Source: Torulaspora globosa
Lineage: Eukaryota > Ascomycota > Saccharomycetes > Saccharomycetales > Saccharomycetaceae
DNA length: 64,000 nucleotides
Direction: 5' to 3'
Assembly: GCF_014133895.1 (NCBI RefSeq)
Contig: NC_050731.1
Location: forward strand, 186,001-250,000
The position numbers were made by a program, and so were the translations under genes. Positions within the stretch are counted from its first letter, which is position 1, and every line of letters starts with the position of its first letter. Shown here in pieces: positions 9,584-17,950 of this stretch. A model generated the notes under the pieces. That model was not told the origin of the DNA. It worked only from the letters and a program-made list of their open reading frames with translations, and made no database searches.

Positions 9584-9840
9584 TCTGGTACATTCTCAAT
9601 GTACCGGAGCTTTCGCAAATAACCGCTAACACAACCAGATAATCTAACACCACGCACACAGCCGAAGGCTCAGGACACACCCTGAGCCACTGGCGCCGAG
9701 GAGCCGCAGCTCGTCTTGATACCTGGCGCCAGTGTAGGTTGCTTCGAAAGGTCGTCTTCGCATCGCCTCACGGCAGAGTTGAGGACCACATAGGGTCCAG
9801 GACAATGGGACCTTATGCACTCTGACTGGGAGTCGAGTGC
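9584..9840. ncRNA. Candidate structured non-coding RNA (strand unresolved)
   Basis: Five stable hairpins sit in about 260 bases: 9584-9608 (11 pairs including one G-T, 3-base loop), 9667-9688 (8 perfect pairs), 9688-9734 (10 perfect pairs around an internally folded loop), 9783-9798 (5 pairs), and 9817-9840 (10 pairs with a single bulged T and GGG loop). There is no open frame of interest. The density of perfect stems is far above the surrounding intergenic DNA and points to a folded RNA. I do not recognise the family. No Sm site, tRNA boxes or C/D boxes with matching terminal stem were found, and telomerase RNA, an H/ACA RNA or a lineage-specific RNA remain possible. A TATA-like element on the minus strand at 9950-9957 could serve a leftward transcript. 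Confidence 0.35.
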
Positions 9841-10084
9841 TTTCATATCGCAATAATATCAAACACTGATATTCAGGGCAGTAGCCGAGTCGAAGCGGGA
9901 AAATGCAGAACGTTCCGCCAAAGAAGCATGTGCATCTTTGTTTACTGGCAGTATATATCTGGCATCATCACGCCAAGCAGGAGAAGCGGCTGGCATTCAC
10001 CGACATCTCTATGCGAGTTTGGTTTCACAGAACTTCTGGCCTACGTTCAACGAATGTACTTCTGGGCTTCGATCTAGCTGGGTG

Positions 10085-10236
10085 CGGGTAACGGAAGCTT
10101 GCACTTGGAACAAAGCGTCGCGACGCAAATTCGCGTCGCTCCTGGGGGTTTCGGGTAAAATTACCTACAGAATGGAATTATTACGAGGTATATGCGTTAC
10201 ATGCGTATTTGCGTTCGCATGCCGACCGCGCGGTCG
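10085..10236. promoter_or_regulatory. Cluster of Reb1-like and CG-rich palindromic motifs
   Basis: Two CGGGTAA motifs (10085-10091, 10152-10158; Reb1 core on the opposite strand), a 12-bp palindrome GCGTCGCGACGC at 10115-10126 and a 14-bp palindrome CGACCGCGCGGTCG at 10223-10236 that includes CGCGCGG, the Rsc3/Rsc30-type motif. Together they look like a nucleosome-depleted promoter, but no protein gene starts on either side. The nearest gene is the 3' end of RME1. It may drive a non-coding transcript. Confidence 0.45.
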
Positions 10237-10366
10237 ACGTGCAAGTGAGGCATGAGGCCTCGGATTGGCTTTTATGGATAGCAAAGGAAGTTTATAAGCG
10301 ATTCGCATTATTCGAAATGCAGCGGGGTTGTTCCGCAAATTATCTTGCTAGCAATGACAGTCTCTG

Positions 10367-11335
10367 TTACTGCTGCGGGGTTGTCGTTTTCCTATTATTA
10401 CAATTTGTCTTTCTGCTCCGCATCCTGCTCTTGACGAATGCGTGGCGGTCAGTCTCTTTATCATAAGGGCACTCCGCGAGTATCTGGAAAAGCCTCTTGT
10501 TGAACCGCGAGCCCAGTTTCTCGTGAACGATCGAGATGTGTCTGTTGTACGCGTCGCGCCGATGGAACACCTTGTCGCAGTACTGGTGGGGACACTTGAG
10601 CGCCGGATACGTCTCGTCGTTCAAGTTCAGCGTCTGCTTCAGATCGTCCGGCAACTCGTGCTTGTGCTGTATCGCACAGTGCCTTCTCAGGTCCGGTCTG
10701 CGCGGCAACCCCAGGATCTTCCAGGGACACAGCGCAAAGGGACACTTGAACTCTCGCTTGATGTCGAACTCGTCCATGTGCGCCGCGTAGTCGAAAATGT
10801 TAGAAAAAGTCTGTGGACAATGCGTGCACCTGTAGTAGCCGCGCTTGTGTTTGTTTGCGATCACCTGCATGAGCGGTTGGTCCATCTGCAGCTGCTCCAC
10901 GAGCGACGCGCCGGGCGTTGGCAGCGAGCGGCTAGCCCTCTCGTCCTCCTCCTCCTCCTCGACCTCGTCCTGAGCCTGCAGGAACCGCGGAGACGACGGT
11001 CCCAGCTCGCTCCCTGCCCACTCGCCCGGAAGCTCCAGCAGACCGTCCAGCCTGTACTGCGGGTCGCCTATCTCCAACTGGGCCTCCAGCAGATCCAGCT
11101 GCGCGTCTGCTCCGCCCGCCTCGCACCGCGCGGTAAACGTGTAGTCCCGCCCCGAGACAAACCCGTCCAGCCCGCTGCCGGCCCTCGCCTTGTAAGTGCC
11201 CTCCAGGATCTCCTGCAACTGCCTCAACGCGCTCGAAGGGTCCTGGAACTTCAACACCTCTTGCAAAGACGGAGCAGGACTGGCCCCCATGACGTATATA
11301 TGTTCGATGTAGTCATCAGCAAGCGACTGAGGCAT
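10367..11335 (-). CDS. RME1: Rme1, C2H2 zinc-finger regulator of meiosis and G1 cyclin
   Basis: 322 residues. Three zinc fingers fill the C-terminal half: C170/C173...H186 (an atypical finger), C198/C203...H219/H224 and C248/C253...H266/H271, followed by a basic tail (SRFNKRLFQIL...KSRMRSRKTNC), the extra region known to be needed for DNA binding in Rme1. The N-terminal half is acidic with a Glu-rich run at about 124-132. Rme1 represses IME1 and so blocks meiosis in haploid cells, and it activates CLN2. The gene is GC-rich compared with flanking DNA. Position next to the transaldolase gene matches YGR043C-YGR044C. A TATA element on the coding strand lies about 180 bases upstream. Very GC-rich coding also yields a 339-residue antisense frame, judged spurious. 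Confidence 0.87.
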   Translation of the reverse strand: MPQSLADDYIEHIYVMGASPAPSLQEVLKFQDPSSALRQLQEILEGTYKARAGSGLDGFVSGRDYTFTARCEAGGADAQLDLLEAQLEIGDPQYRLDGLLELPGEWAGSELGPSSPRFLQAQDEVEEEEEDERASRSLPTPGASLVEQLQMDQPLMQVIANKHKRGYYRCTHCPQTFSNIFDYAAHMDEFDIKREFKCPFALCPWKILGLPRRPDLRRHCAIQHKHELPDDLKQTLNLNDETYPALKCPHQYCDKVFHRRDAYNRHISIVHEKLGSRFNKRLFQILAECPYDKETDRHAFVKSRMRSRKTNCNNRKTTTPQQ

Positions 11336-11823
11336 TATTATCTTTACAAAATTCTAAACTCTGAACCCTGGCCGTTCAATTTCGCCAGCGAAACGCAACA
11401 CTTTCAGCAACTCACGCTATTCAATATTTGGCTCAGCCCAAGTCCCAAGAAAAATACTTAAAAAAAGCCCTCTGTCCCATGGGATCGCAAACTGATCTGA
11501 CGAAAATCTCTTATATAGAAATCTGAAACAAGGGACCTCCCACGACTCCGCTACAAAGCATCCAGCCCAATGTCCCTGTGTCCTATCTCGTCAATCACCC
11601 TTCCTCACTTCGAATAATCGGTATTGCCATATGAGCCCATCCGGCACTCGGTGCAGGTAATAATGATGAGACCATGCGAGCTAAAAAAATACCACTTTTG
11701 GAAATAATACCAGATAGCAACTATGCGCTTTGCAGGCCGGAGATGGCTATGCAGCACAGCGAGATCTCCCAGCAGGGGCCCGACCGACGCGGTGGCATTC
11801 TCCGCACGCATAATACAGCGGAG
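11336..11823. other. RME1 upstream region
   Basis: 488 bases between RME1 and the end of the peroxiredoxin gene. TATATAA reads on the minus strand at 11511-11517. I see no clear a1-alpha2 operator of the kind that controls RME1 in S. cerevisiae, and nothing else that can be supported. Confidence 0.5.
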
Positions 11824-12639
11824 CTAGATGTCTGGGTCCAGAGGGGTCAGTCTCAGATAGCTCCTCACGGATCTGTGATGCGGGAACACGGAGCGCGCGG
11901 AGGCGGGCGAGAGCTCCGGAGACACGACCACGTCGTCTCCGGGTACCCAGTTCACAGGGGTCAGTACGTTTCTGTCATGCTTGTCGACCACCTGCAGGGA
12001 ATCGAGGCATCTGAGGATCTCTGCAGTGTTTCTGCCGGTAGACAATGGGTAGGCGTGCAGCAGTCGCACTTCCTTCCTGTTGTCTATCAGATATACGGAG
12101 CGGATGGGCACGGGTCTGCCCTTGTCGTCGAAATTGCGCAGGTCGATCATACCGTACATGGTGGAGATCTTCCTGTCCTGGTCGCAGACGATCGGAAACT
12201 CTACGTTAAAGCCGGTGACTTGCTGTATGTCTTTGATCCATCGGATGTGCGTTTCTCTGGAGTTCGTGGAGAGGCCGAGCAGTTTGCAGTTGCGCAGCTT
12301 GAACTCGTCGTGGAGAGCGGCGAAGGCGCCGATCTCGGTGGTGCAGATGGGCGTGAAGTCGCCCGGGTGCGAGAAGAACAGGCACCAGGAGTCGCCGACG
12401 TAGTCGTAGAAGTCGATGGGCCCCTGGGAGGAGGCGGCGGTGAAGTTGGGGGCGCGGGAGCCGAGGTAGACCTGCGGCCTGATTGGGGTGTTCATTGGTG
12501 TCGCGGGAGAAGTTGGTGGAGGTCGCCGATGTTGGCGTTCGCGGAAGCTCTTATCCAATGGGTGCGGGCTCTGGCGGAGCGCGACGCCACATGTGTGGTG
12601 CCCGATCGCAGCGCGGAAAAAGAAAAGGGCCAAGATCAT
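11824..12639 (-). CDS. 1-Cys peroxiredoxin, Prx1/PRDX6 type
   Basis: 271 residues from the ATG at 12639; a second in-frame ATG at 12495 would give 223. The peroxidatic cysteine is in PGDFTPICTTE (about residue 94), with the partner Arg in RSVYLIDNRKE. The C-terminal arm PVNWVPGDDVVVSPELS is the long extension typical of 1-Cys enzymes. It reduces hydroperoxides; yeast Prx1 is mitochondrial and recycled by glutathione/thioredoxin. The first 48 residues are Arg-rich (RAAIGHH, SFRERQHRRPPP) and could be a mitochondrial presequence, while starting at the second ATG would leave a cytosolic form. Similarity to S. cerevisiae Prx1 looks moderate. In S. cerevisiae PRX1 is on chromosome II, so this copy is an insertion relative to the RME1/ILV5 neighbourhood, either a paralog or a moved gene. 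Confidence 0.85.
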   Translation of the reverse strand: MILALFFFRAAIGHHTCGVALRQSPHPLDKSFRERQHRRPPPTSPATPMNTPIRPQVYLGSRAPNFTAASSQGPIDFYDYVGDSWCLFFSHPGDFTPICTTEIGAFAALHDEFKLRNCKLLGLSTNSRETHIRWIKDIQQVTGFNVEFPIVCDQDRKISTMYGMIDLRNFDDKGRPVPIRSVYLIDNRKEVRLLHAYPLSTGRNTAEILRCLDSLQVVDKHDRNVLTPVNWVPGDDVVVSPELSPASARSVFPHHRSVRSYLRLTPLDPDI

Positions 12640-12822
12640 GAACGCATCGGTATATTCATTAGAAACACTTGATGACTAGATTACGTAAACTAATTCGTTG
12701 ACAGGCGGAACTCGGCTCGCTTGATGCATAGACAGCAGGGCGCCGCGGCGGCAGTGTCTTGTGTTAATGTACAATGGGGGTCAATTCAATGACAATGGGG
12801 TGGGGAGGAGAGCGTAGGAAGC

Positions 12823-14010
12823 TTAGTTGTTTTCTGGTCTCAACTTTCTGACCTCCTTGCCGACTCTCCAGATCTCCATGTTTCTGATGGTCTCCAACTC
12901 GCTCTCCAACTTGGCTCTGTAGTCTGGTTGCGAGTTGAACTCCAAGGATCTCTTGGTCTCGCTCCCGTTCTTGGTGGACTCGTACAAGTCTTGGAACACA
13001 GGCTTCAAGGCGTTCTTGAAGATTGGGTACCAGTCTAGCGCACCTCTTCTGGCGGTGGTGGAGCAGGCGTCGTACATGTAGTCCATACCGTACTTGCCGA
13101 TCAGTGGGTATAGGGACTGGGTGGCCTCTTCGACGGTCTCGTTGAAGGACTCGGATGGGGAGTGGCCGTTCTCTCTCAACACTTCGTATTGGGCCAAGAA
13201 CATACCGTGGATACCGCCCATCAAACAACCTCTCTCACCATACAAGTCGGAGTTGACCTCCTTCTCGAAGGTGGTTTGGTACACGTAGCCGGAGCCGATG
13301 GCGACGGCCAAAGCCTGGGCTTTCTCGTGCGCGCTGCCGGTGACGTCGTTCCAGACGGCGTACGAAGAGTTGATACCACGGCCTTCCTTGAACAGCGATC
13401 TGACGGTTCTACCGGAGCCCTTTGGAGCGACCAAGATCACGTCGACGTTGCTTGGTGGCTCGACGTGGGTCAAGTTCTTGAAAACTGGCGAGAAACCGTG
13501 CGAGAAGTACAAGGTCTTACCCTCGGTGATCAATGGCTTCAAAGTGGGCCAGGTCTCGGACTGAGCAGCGTCGGACAGCAAGTTCATGACGTAGGTACCC
13601 TTCTTGACGGCCTCTTCGACTTCGAACAAGTTCTCGCCTGGGACCCAGCCGTCCTCGACGGCTGCCTTCCAGGAGGCTCCGTCCTTACGGACACCGATGA
13701 TCACGTTCAAGCCGTTGTCTCTCAAGTTCAACCCTTGGCCGTAACCCTGAGAACCGTAACCGATCAAGGCAAACGTGTCGTTCTTGAAGTAGTTCAACAG
13801 CTTTTCCTTGGGCCAGTCGGCTCTCTCGTAGACAGTCTCGACGGTACCACCAAAGTTGATTTGCTTCAAACCACGGGTAGCAACCAATGGCTTGACGAAT
13901 TGCTTGGCAGCTGGCTTGTAGGCAGCAGCACGGGCAGCCAAAGCAAAGGTTCTCTTGGCAGTGACGACACGGGAGTTACAGATCAATCTGGCAGCTTGAG
14001 CTCTCAACAT
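12823..14010 (-). CDS. ILV5: Ketol-acid reductoisomerase (acetohydroxyacid reductoisomerase), mitochondrial
   Basis: 395 residues, the exact length of yeast Ilv5. The first roughly 45 residues (MLRAQAARLICNSRVV...) form an Arg/Ala-rich mitochondrial presequence. The NADPH-binding loop is FALIGYGSQGYGQGLNLRDNG, seen here from about residue 85, and the metal ligands lie in NSDLYGERG and EEATQSLYPLIGKYG. It catalyses the alkyl migration and reduction step in valine, leucine and isoleucine synthesis, and in yeast also packages mtDNA nucleoids. Codon use is strongly biased, indicating high expression. It lies divergent to ATG33 as in YLR355C-YLR356W. Confidence 0.97.
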   Translation of the reverse strand: MLRAQAARLICNSRVVTAKRTFALAARAAAYKPAAKQFVKPLVATRGLKQINFGGTVETVYERADWPKEKLLNYFKNDTFALIGYGSQGYGQGLNLRDNGLNVIIGVRKDGASWKAAVEDGWVPGENLFEVEEAVKKGTYVMNLLSDAAQSETWPTLKPLITEGKTLYFSHGFSPVFKNLTHVEPPSNVDVILVAPKGSGRTVRSLFKEGRGINSSYAVWNDVTGSAHEKAQALAVAIGSGYVYQTTFEKEVNSDLYGERGCLMGGIHGMFLAQYEVLRENGHSPSESFNETVEEATQSLYPLIGKYGMDYMYDACSTTARRGALDWYPIFKNALKPVFQDLYESTKNGSETKRSLEFNSQPDYRAKLESELETIRNMEIWRVGKEVRKLRPENN

Positions 14011-14481
14011 CTTGGTTCAATTATACCGCTATTCAGGGCTTAACAGAGAAACTCTAAACTCTAAACGGTACCGAGCAACTTCCTAACCCTCCAACGGACA
14101 CCACTCTCTTTTATATAACAGAGCACGCAACCCGAATGCCCACCACCGCTGCGTGGCTTTCTGTAAGTGAAAAATTTTTCACCTCTGGACGAAGGAAAAA
14201 AAAAATATGAAATATCAGTCAAATCAGTCACAGCCAGATACTTCGTTTCGTTGTACCAATGCACGACTTGCCGATCCATGAAGCGAGTCTTCGCGGTCCG
14301 TATCTTGTACATTTGCAGGGCCCAAACTTGAGTCTTGATAAACGAATCTTTTTTTATCGGTCCCCCAATCAACCGACCGTCCAAAATTTTTCATACCAGA
14401 ACAACTATTTATACCGCTCTATCGGGCCAAGCCAGAGTGATCGCCACACAGTAGTCCACAGAACACACAAAGAAGGTTGCA
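14011..14481. promoter_or_regulatory. ILV5-ATG33 divergent promoter
   Basis: 471 bases. TATATAA on the minus strand at 14111-14117 lies about 100 bases before ILV5, and TATTTATA near 14405 lies about 75 bases before ATG33. CGGTACCG at 14066-14073 resembles the core of a Leu3 site (CCGGNNCCGG) but misses both outer bases and sits unusually close to the start. TGAGTCT near 14327 is one base off a Gcn4 site. Leu3/Gcn4 control is expected for ILV5 but is not proven by these matches. Confidence 0.5.
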
Positions 14482-15087
14482 ATGTCGGTGTGTTTAGCTG
14501 TGACCAAGAGCATCGCTGTTTCCTCGCTCGGCATCTACGCCGGTATGCTGACGACCACCACGCTGGTCTCCTACATCACGCCTCTTAAGGTAATCACCCA
14601 GCATCTAAGTCCCGTCATTTGCAAGCTGGGCGAGGTCGCCTCCGTCCTGGCCACCTTGTCGACCGGTTTTTTCGCCGCCAGCTACTTTGGCGCCCCTCCA
14701 CATCTCAGACACCCCTATCTCCTATACGGCGCCCTGGTCGCTCCGGTCTCCGCGCTCTACCTGTGGGCGATCTCGCGCTGCAACCACAAATACTACAGCA
14801 AGAGGGGCTGCCGCCGCGGCGGCGACGCGGAGGACGCGTCCTCCGCGCCACAGCTCAACGACTCCGTCGTCGACTTGGGCAAGGACGCACCTGCGGGCCA
14901 TCCCGCCATCTCGGAAAACAGCTCCGCCAAGTGCCCATTCGCTCCGGCCTCCAAGGAGTGCCACTGCCACAGACCGCCAAGATGCCAAGCCAAGATTGTT
15001 GCCCACTTGACTCTGATCTCCGCAGCGACTGTCGCAGGCTTCGTTGCCTCCGTTGTTGGTGTCTACGGCGAAGGCCAGTTTGCCTAA
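14482..15087 (+). CDS. ATG33: Atg33, mitochondrial outer-membrane protein for mitophagy
   Basis: 201 residues (yeast Atg33 has 197). Four hydrophobic segments: about 10-36, 45-66, 75-94, and a C-terminal one at about 171-196. The N-terminal block, SIAVSSLGIYAGMLTTTTLV then LSTGFFAASYFGAPPHLRHPYLLYGAL, matches the Atg33/Scm4 family. A Cys- and charge-rich loop (about residues 100-165) is lineage-specific. Atg33 is needed for mitophagy in stationary phase; its biochemical role is unknown. It is the single homolog of ATG33 (YLR356W) and SCM4 and sits divergently from ILV5 as expected. The coding region is GC-rich, which gives long spurious frames in other phases. Confidence 0.85.
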   Translation: MSVCLAVTKSIAVSSLGIYAGMLTTTTLVSYITPLKVITQHLSPVICKLGEVASVLATLSTGFFAASYFGAPPHLRHPYLLYGALVAPVSALYLWAISRCNHKYYSKRGCRRGGDAEDASSAPQLNDSVVDLGKDAPAGHPAISENSSAKCPFAPASKECHCHRPPRCQAKIVAHLTLISAATVAGFVASVVGVYGEGQFA

Positions 15088-15565
15088 AACAGAGATCGGT
15101 GCACCCCACTTCCCCTCTACATATGTACGCTTTTTCTCTCGTCTATCTATTGATCTATGTGCTTATTTACTGACAATTACGACTGCATTGGCTCATTGCA
15201 TCGCATTTAGCCGATGTTTCCATTGCCTGTCGCATGGTGCGAAAAATTCCCCTAACGGGAAAAGCGGGAAGCGCAGGTATGCCAGGAAAAGGTTACATAA
15301 GGCTTGCATCACCAAGAGCTCGCCGTCAGGCACAATAGCTATTGTAGAGCGTGCAGCGAGAAGGTTCATGCTTCGAAAGGTTTCGTTTCGTCACGATGAC
15401 GAGCGGATGATCGAAGCCAAGAAACCTGATGATTTGCGAACAATGGGAACGTAGTCATAGTTACGTAGTGACAGCTATGGACCGCTTCTTCGAATATATA
15501 GAGCGACGGAAGGGCGGTCGAGATGGTGTCGCCTGCAGGAGAAGGTGAATCGCCGCCGCGGGAGG
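15088..15565. other. ATG33-FMP48 intergenic region
   Basis: 478 bases between two genes on the same strand. A TATATA element at 15495-15500 lies about 66 bases before the FMP48 start. A short out-of-frame ATG at 15477 and another at 15523 precede the main start. No gene or RNA is recognised. Confidence 0.5.
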
Positions 15566-16486
15566 ATGTATGTGATCATCGAACCGATCCAGTCGGGAAC
15601 TTTCAGCACTGTTTATAGAGCTTGGGATAGAAGAGGCCAGCGGTATGTGGCTCTGAAAGTGATACCAGCAGAGTATTATAGAGACGAGATCGAGACGATG
15701 CGGGTGTTGCGGCATCGGAACATCTGTCCGATGCTGGACTTCTATGGGGACGAGACCAATTGCATTCTGGTGCTGGAGTATTGTTCGCTGGGCGACCTGT
15801 GCGACTTCATCGAGCTATCGAGGGGGCGGGGCTACAGCGCGATCGATGTGCGTCAGATGGCGCGGCAGATCAGATCCGCGCTCTGTTATGCGCACTCGCT
15901 CGGGATCGCTCATCGGGATATCAAGCCGGAGAACATTCTGCTCACGGCGGATGGCAATGTTAAGCTGGCGGACTGGGGACATGCCGTGCAAGGCCAGTGG
16001 TCTAGCGACACAGATGTCGGCACGGACGCTTACCGGAGCCCGGAGACCTTTTTCGGGAAGAGATACGATAACTTTAAAGCGGATTACTGGTCCTTTGGTT
16101 TGACACTGCTGTATGCACTTTTCGGCAAGACACCCTTCAACTGTCCGAGAAACTGTGACGGGACAGTCGATCCATATCCTAATTGCTGCGAAAACTTTGC
16201 CAGTTTTGTCCAGGATCCTCATCAGTTCATGTATCAGTTCTATATCAAGCCATTTGTGGAATCCCCAGATGCCTCGTTCACAGGCGGCAGCGATACCTTG
16301 CCAATATCTGAAATTATCCATATATGCAGCGCCGTGGTGGAAAACCTGGTAAACATTGATGCGCGGAAAAGGAACCTTGATGAGTTCATCCGTGTAATGG
16401 AAAGGAGTTCTTCTCAGTCGACCGGATGCGCTTTTCAATCGGAGTCCTCTATAAGACTCCCGCCTTTTCTTCGGCTGAAGAGCTGA
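15566..16486 (+). CDS. FMP48: Protein kinase of the Fmp48 / Sks1-Vhs1 type
   Basis: 306 residues from the first in-frame ATG (MYVIIEP); a stop lies upstream with no earlier ATG in phase. Kinase subdomains: Gly loop IIEPIQSGTFSTVY, Lys in VALKVIPAEYY, catalytic HRDIKPENILL, a DWG in place of DFG (KLADWGH), and an SPE in place of APE. DWG is also found in the yeast Sks1/Vhs1 kinases, so activity is not excluded. The protein is almost only a kinase domain, ending in a short tail. The name rests on gene order: FMP48 (YGR052W) is followed by YGR053C and YGR054W, exactly as here. In S. cerevisiae the product is found in mitochondria; no presequence is visible here. Confidence 0.75.
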   Translation: MYVIIEPIQSGTFSTVYRAWDRRGQRYVALKVIPAEYYRDEIETMRVLRHRNICPMLDFYGDETNCILVLEYCSLGDLCDFIELSRGRGYSAIDVRQMARQIRSALCYAHSLGIAHRDIKPENILLTADGNVKLADWGHAVQGQWSSDTDVGTDAYRSPETFFGKRYDNFKADYWSFGLTLLYALFGKTPFNCPRNCDGTVDPYPNCCENFASFVQDPHQFMYQFYIKPFVESPDASFTGGSDTLPISEIIHICSAVVENLVNIDARKRNLDEFIRVMERSSSQSTGCAFQSESSIRLPPFLRLKS

Positions 16487-16507
16487 CACCAAAATCCACG
16501 TTGATAA

Positions 16508-17335
16508 TTAGCACGCCAAGGCCCCTGTCTCTATCTTTTTAAAATCAATCATTTCAACATCTTCAAAAGTATGTACAGATATCTTAGAATTATCTTCGTT
16601 AAACTCAAATACAAATATTCCCTTGACCACACGGTTTATCAAATCGCTCTCTGCCACCAGGGGTTCCTCGTTGCTTATCATCTCCTTGGATAGTGGTTTA
16701 CCTGTTGGATGAAGGATGTATTTGACTACGGGAGGCGCTGTCTCTGCCAGCAAGTTCTGTGGCACAGAGCTCACTTTACCTTGGGTTCCACGATGCTGAA
16801 ATGTCTCCTGCGGCGTACAACTTTGCCATTTCACGACTAGCTTGTCATTTCCAGTCACACAATTGTATCGGTGAGTCTTGTTGTCCCTCAGCAAAGTCGT
16901 CACGGAGTTCACATGCAACTTGCAGTCCTTGCTCAGTATCAGCTTATTGCTTATAACCCGTATAGCATTCAAAGAAGCCTTATACTTGGTCTTCCCCTGC
17001 AACACCGGGAAATACGGATGAGTCGTAGGCAGGAAACGCAGCCGGATTTGTTCATCCAGGTAGCGGTCTTCAAAGGACGTTTGCAGTAAGTTCGGAACTC
17101 CTTCCTTAAGAAGATACTCCGTTATCTGACCCAAATTGCTGTGCCTAGCTGAGTAACATCGCACAGATCCCTGCCAACAATTTGACAGAGCAGCTGAAGC
17201 TCTGAAGGACATATTGCTCGTTCGTCGACCGTCTACAGACCGAGCTTCTTTCCAGCCATGGGTCGAACTTAAGTACTTTTTCGTATACACCAAGAATGTG
17301 TTAAGAGGGCCATCTGACTGTAAGATGGCAACCAT
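16508..17335 (-). CDS. MCO32: Mco32-like mitochondrial protein of unknown function (YGR053C family)
   Basis: 275 residues from the ATG at 17335 (S. cerevisiae protein 283). A second in-frame ATG at 17212 begins MSFRASAALSNCWQG, a good mitochondrial presequence (Arg, Ser, Ala, Cys; no acids), so the true start may be there. The body has no recognised domain; conserved-looking blocks are LLKEGVPNLLQTSFEDRYLD, RFLPTTHPYFPVLQGK, and the C-terminal FVFEFNEDNSKISVHTFEDV. Order FMP48-MCO32-eIF2A and the convergent tail with FMP48 (21 bases apart) match YGR052W-YGR053C-YGR054W. Function is unknown in any species I can name. Confidence 0.75.
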   Translation of the reverse strand: MVAILQSDGPLNTFLVYTKKYLSSTHGWKEARSVDGRRTSNMSFRASAALSNCWQGSVRCYSARHSNLGQITEYLLKEGVPNLLQTSFEDRYLDEQIRLRFLPTTHPYFPVLQGKTKYKASLNAIRVISNKLILSKDCKLHVNSVTTLLRDNKTHRYNCVTGNDKLVVKWQSCTPQETFQHRGTQGKVSSVPQNLLAETAPPVVKYILHPTGKPLSKEMISNEEPLVAESDLINRVVKGIFVFEFNEDNSKISVHTFEDVEMIDFKKIETGALAC

Positions 17336-17950
17336 TGGAACCGCGAGACATTGTCAAGGATTCCGATGCCGATATGTGCGACGAGCAAAGGATAAGGCTC
17401 CGAATGGTCTGGGAGCTTCCGCAATTCGATACCAAATAACGATACAAAAACTGCCTTCTGGAGCAGCCAGTGATCGTTTCGATCGCCAGAGTTAGGAATC
17501 ACTCAGCTGGCAGACTAGACGCACTGCGCATAGATGAGCAGCGGACAGACAGTGAGCTTTAAAGATACTGAAGAGCTTAGTTTCTGGTTGAATAGTCCTT
17601 CGTGTATTATGATCTGGGTTAAGTTGTTACCCGGCGCTAGGCTTGGCATCGAGAATGAAAAATTATGATATCGGCAAAGCATTTGATCTGCGGAAGACGA
17701 CTACTGAAGAAATAGCTGTGTTGTCAATTGAGCTTACCTTTCGATCTCTATTCAAACTATTTCGCGAATAGCTTCTCAAAGTAGTCGTGGAAACCTTTGG
17801 AGTCGGATCGTATAGACTACCCGATCACCCGTTTTCGAAGTCAGCGTACGTCTTCGCATTTGTCAATTGATCGCTGGCAAGTACTTGGTTGGTTTATTCC
17901 CGTGTTCATATTATAACGTTCCTTTCGTTCCTTTTTTTTTATCAGTTGTT
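17336..17950. promoter_or_regulatory. MCO32-eIF2A divergent promoter with a Reb1 site
   Basis: 615 bases. TTACCCGG begins at 17627, a strong Reb1 core roughly midway between the two divergent genes. A T-rich run lies just before the eIF2A start (17932-17940). No RNA gene is recognised. Confidence 0.55.

Larger units (their letters stand above)
8631..10366. other. 1.7-kb gene-free stretch between TAL1 and RME1
   Basis: The left roughly 400 bases are the TAL1 promoter. No protein gene is recognisable in the rest: the frames at 8892-9257 (plus), 9938-10255 (plus) and 9644-9862 (minus) have no family resemblance. The interior (about 9540-9850) is unusually rich in perfect inverted repeats, and 10085-10236 carries Reb1-like and CG-rich palindromic motifs. 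Both are listed separately. Intergenic gaps between most other genes in this window are 50-700 bases, so the length itself is unusual. Confidence 0.7.

Noticed and set aside
9811..9820. Ten-base match to the 5' end of U4 snRNA (CCTTATGCAC)
   Set aside because: The similarity stops at once, and no U6-pairing regions or Sm site follow.
9873..9971. C/D snoRNA on the minus strand (GTGATGA near 9971, CTGA near 9876)
   Set aside because: No terminal stem and the stretch before the D box matches no rRNA segment I know.
10442..11461. 339-codon frame antisense to RME1
   Set aside because: Composition-driven shadow of a GC-rich gene; translation is Leu/Arg/Val-rich with no family resemblance.
11674..12672. 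332-codon frame antisense to the peroxiredoxin
   Set aside because: Mirror frame of a clear peroxiredoxin; no domain.
13162..14043. 293-codon frame antisense to ILV5
   Set aside because: Arises from strong codon bias of ILV5; no homology.
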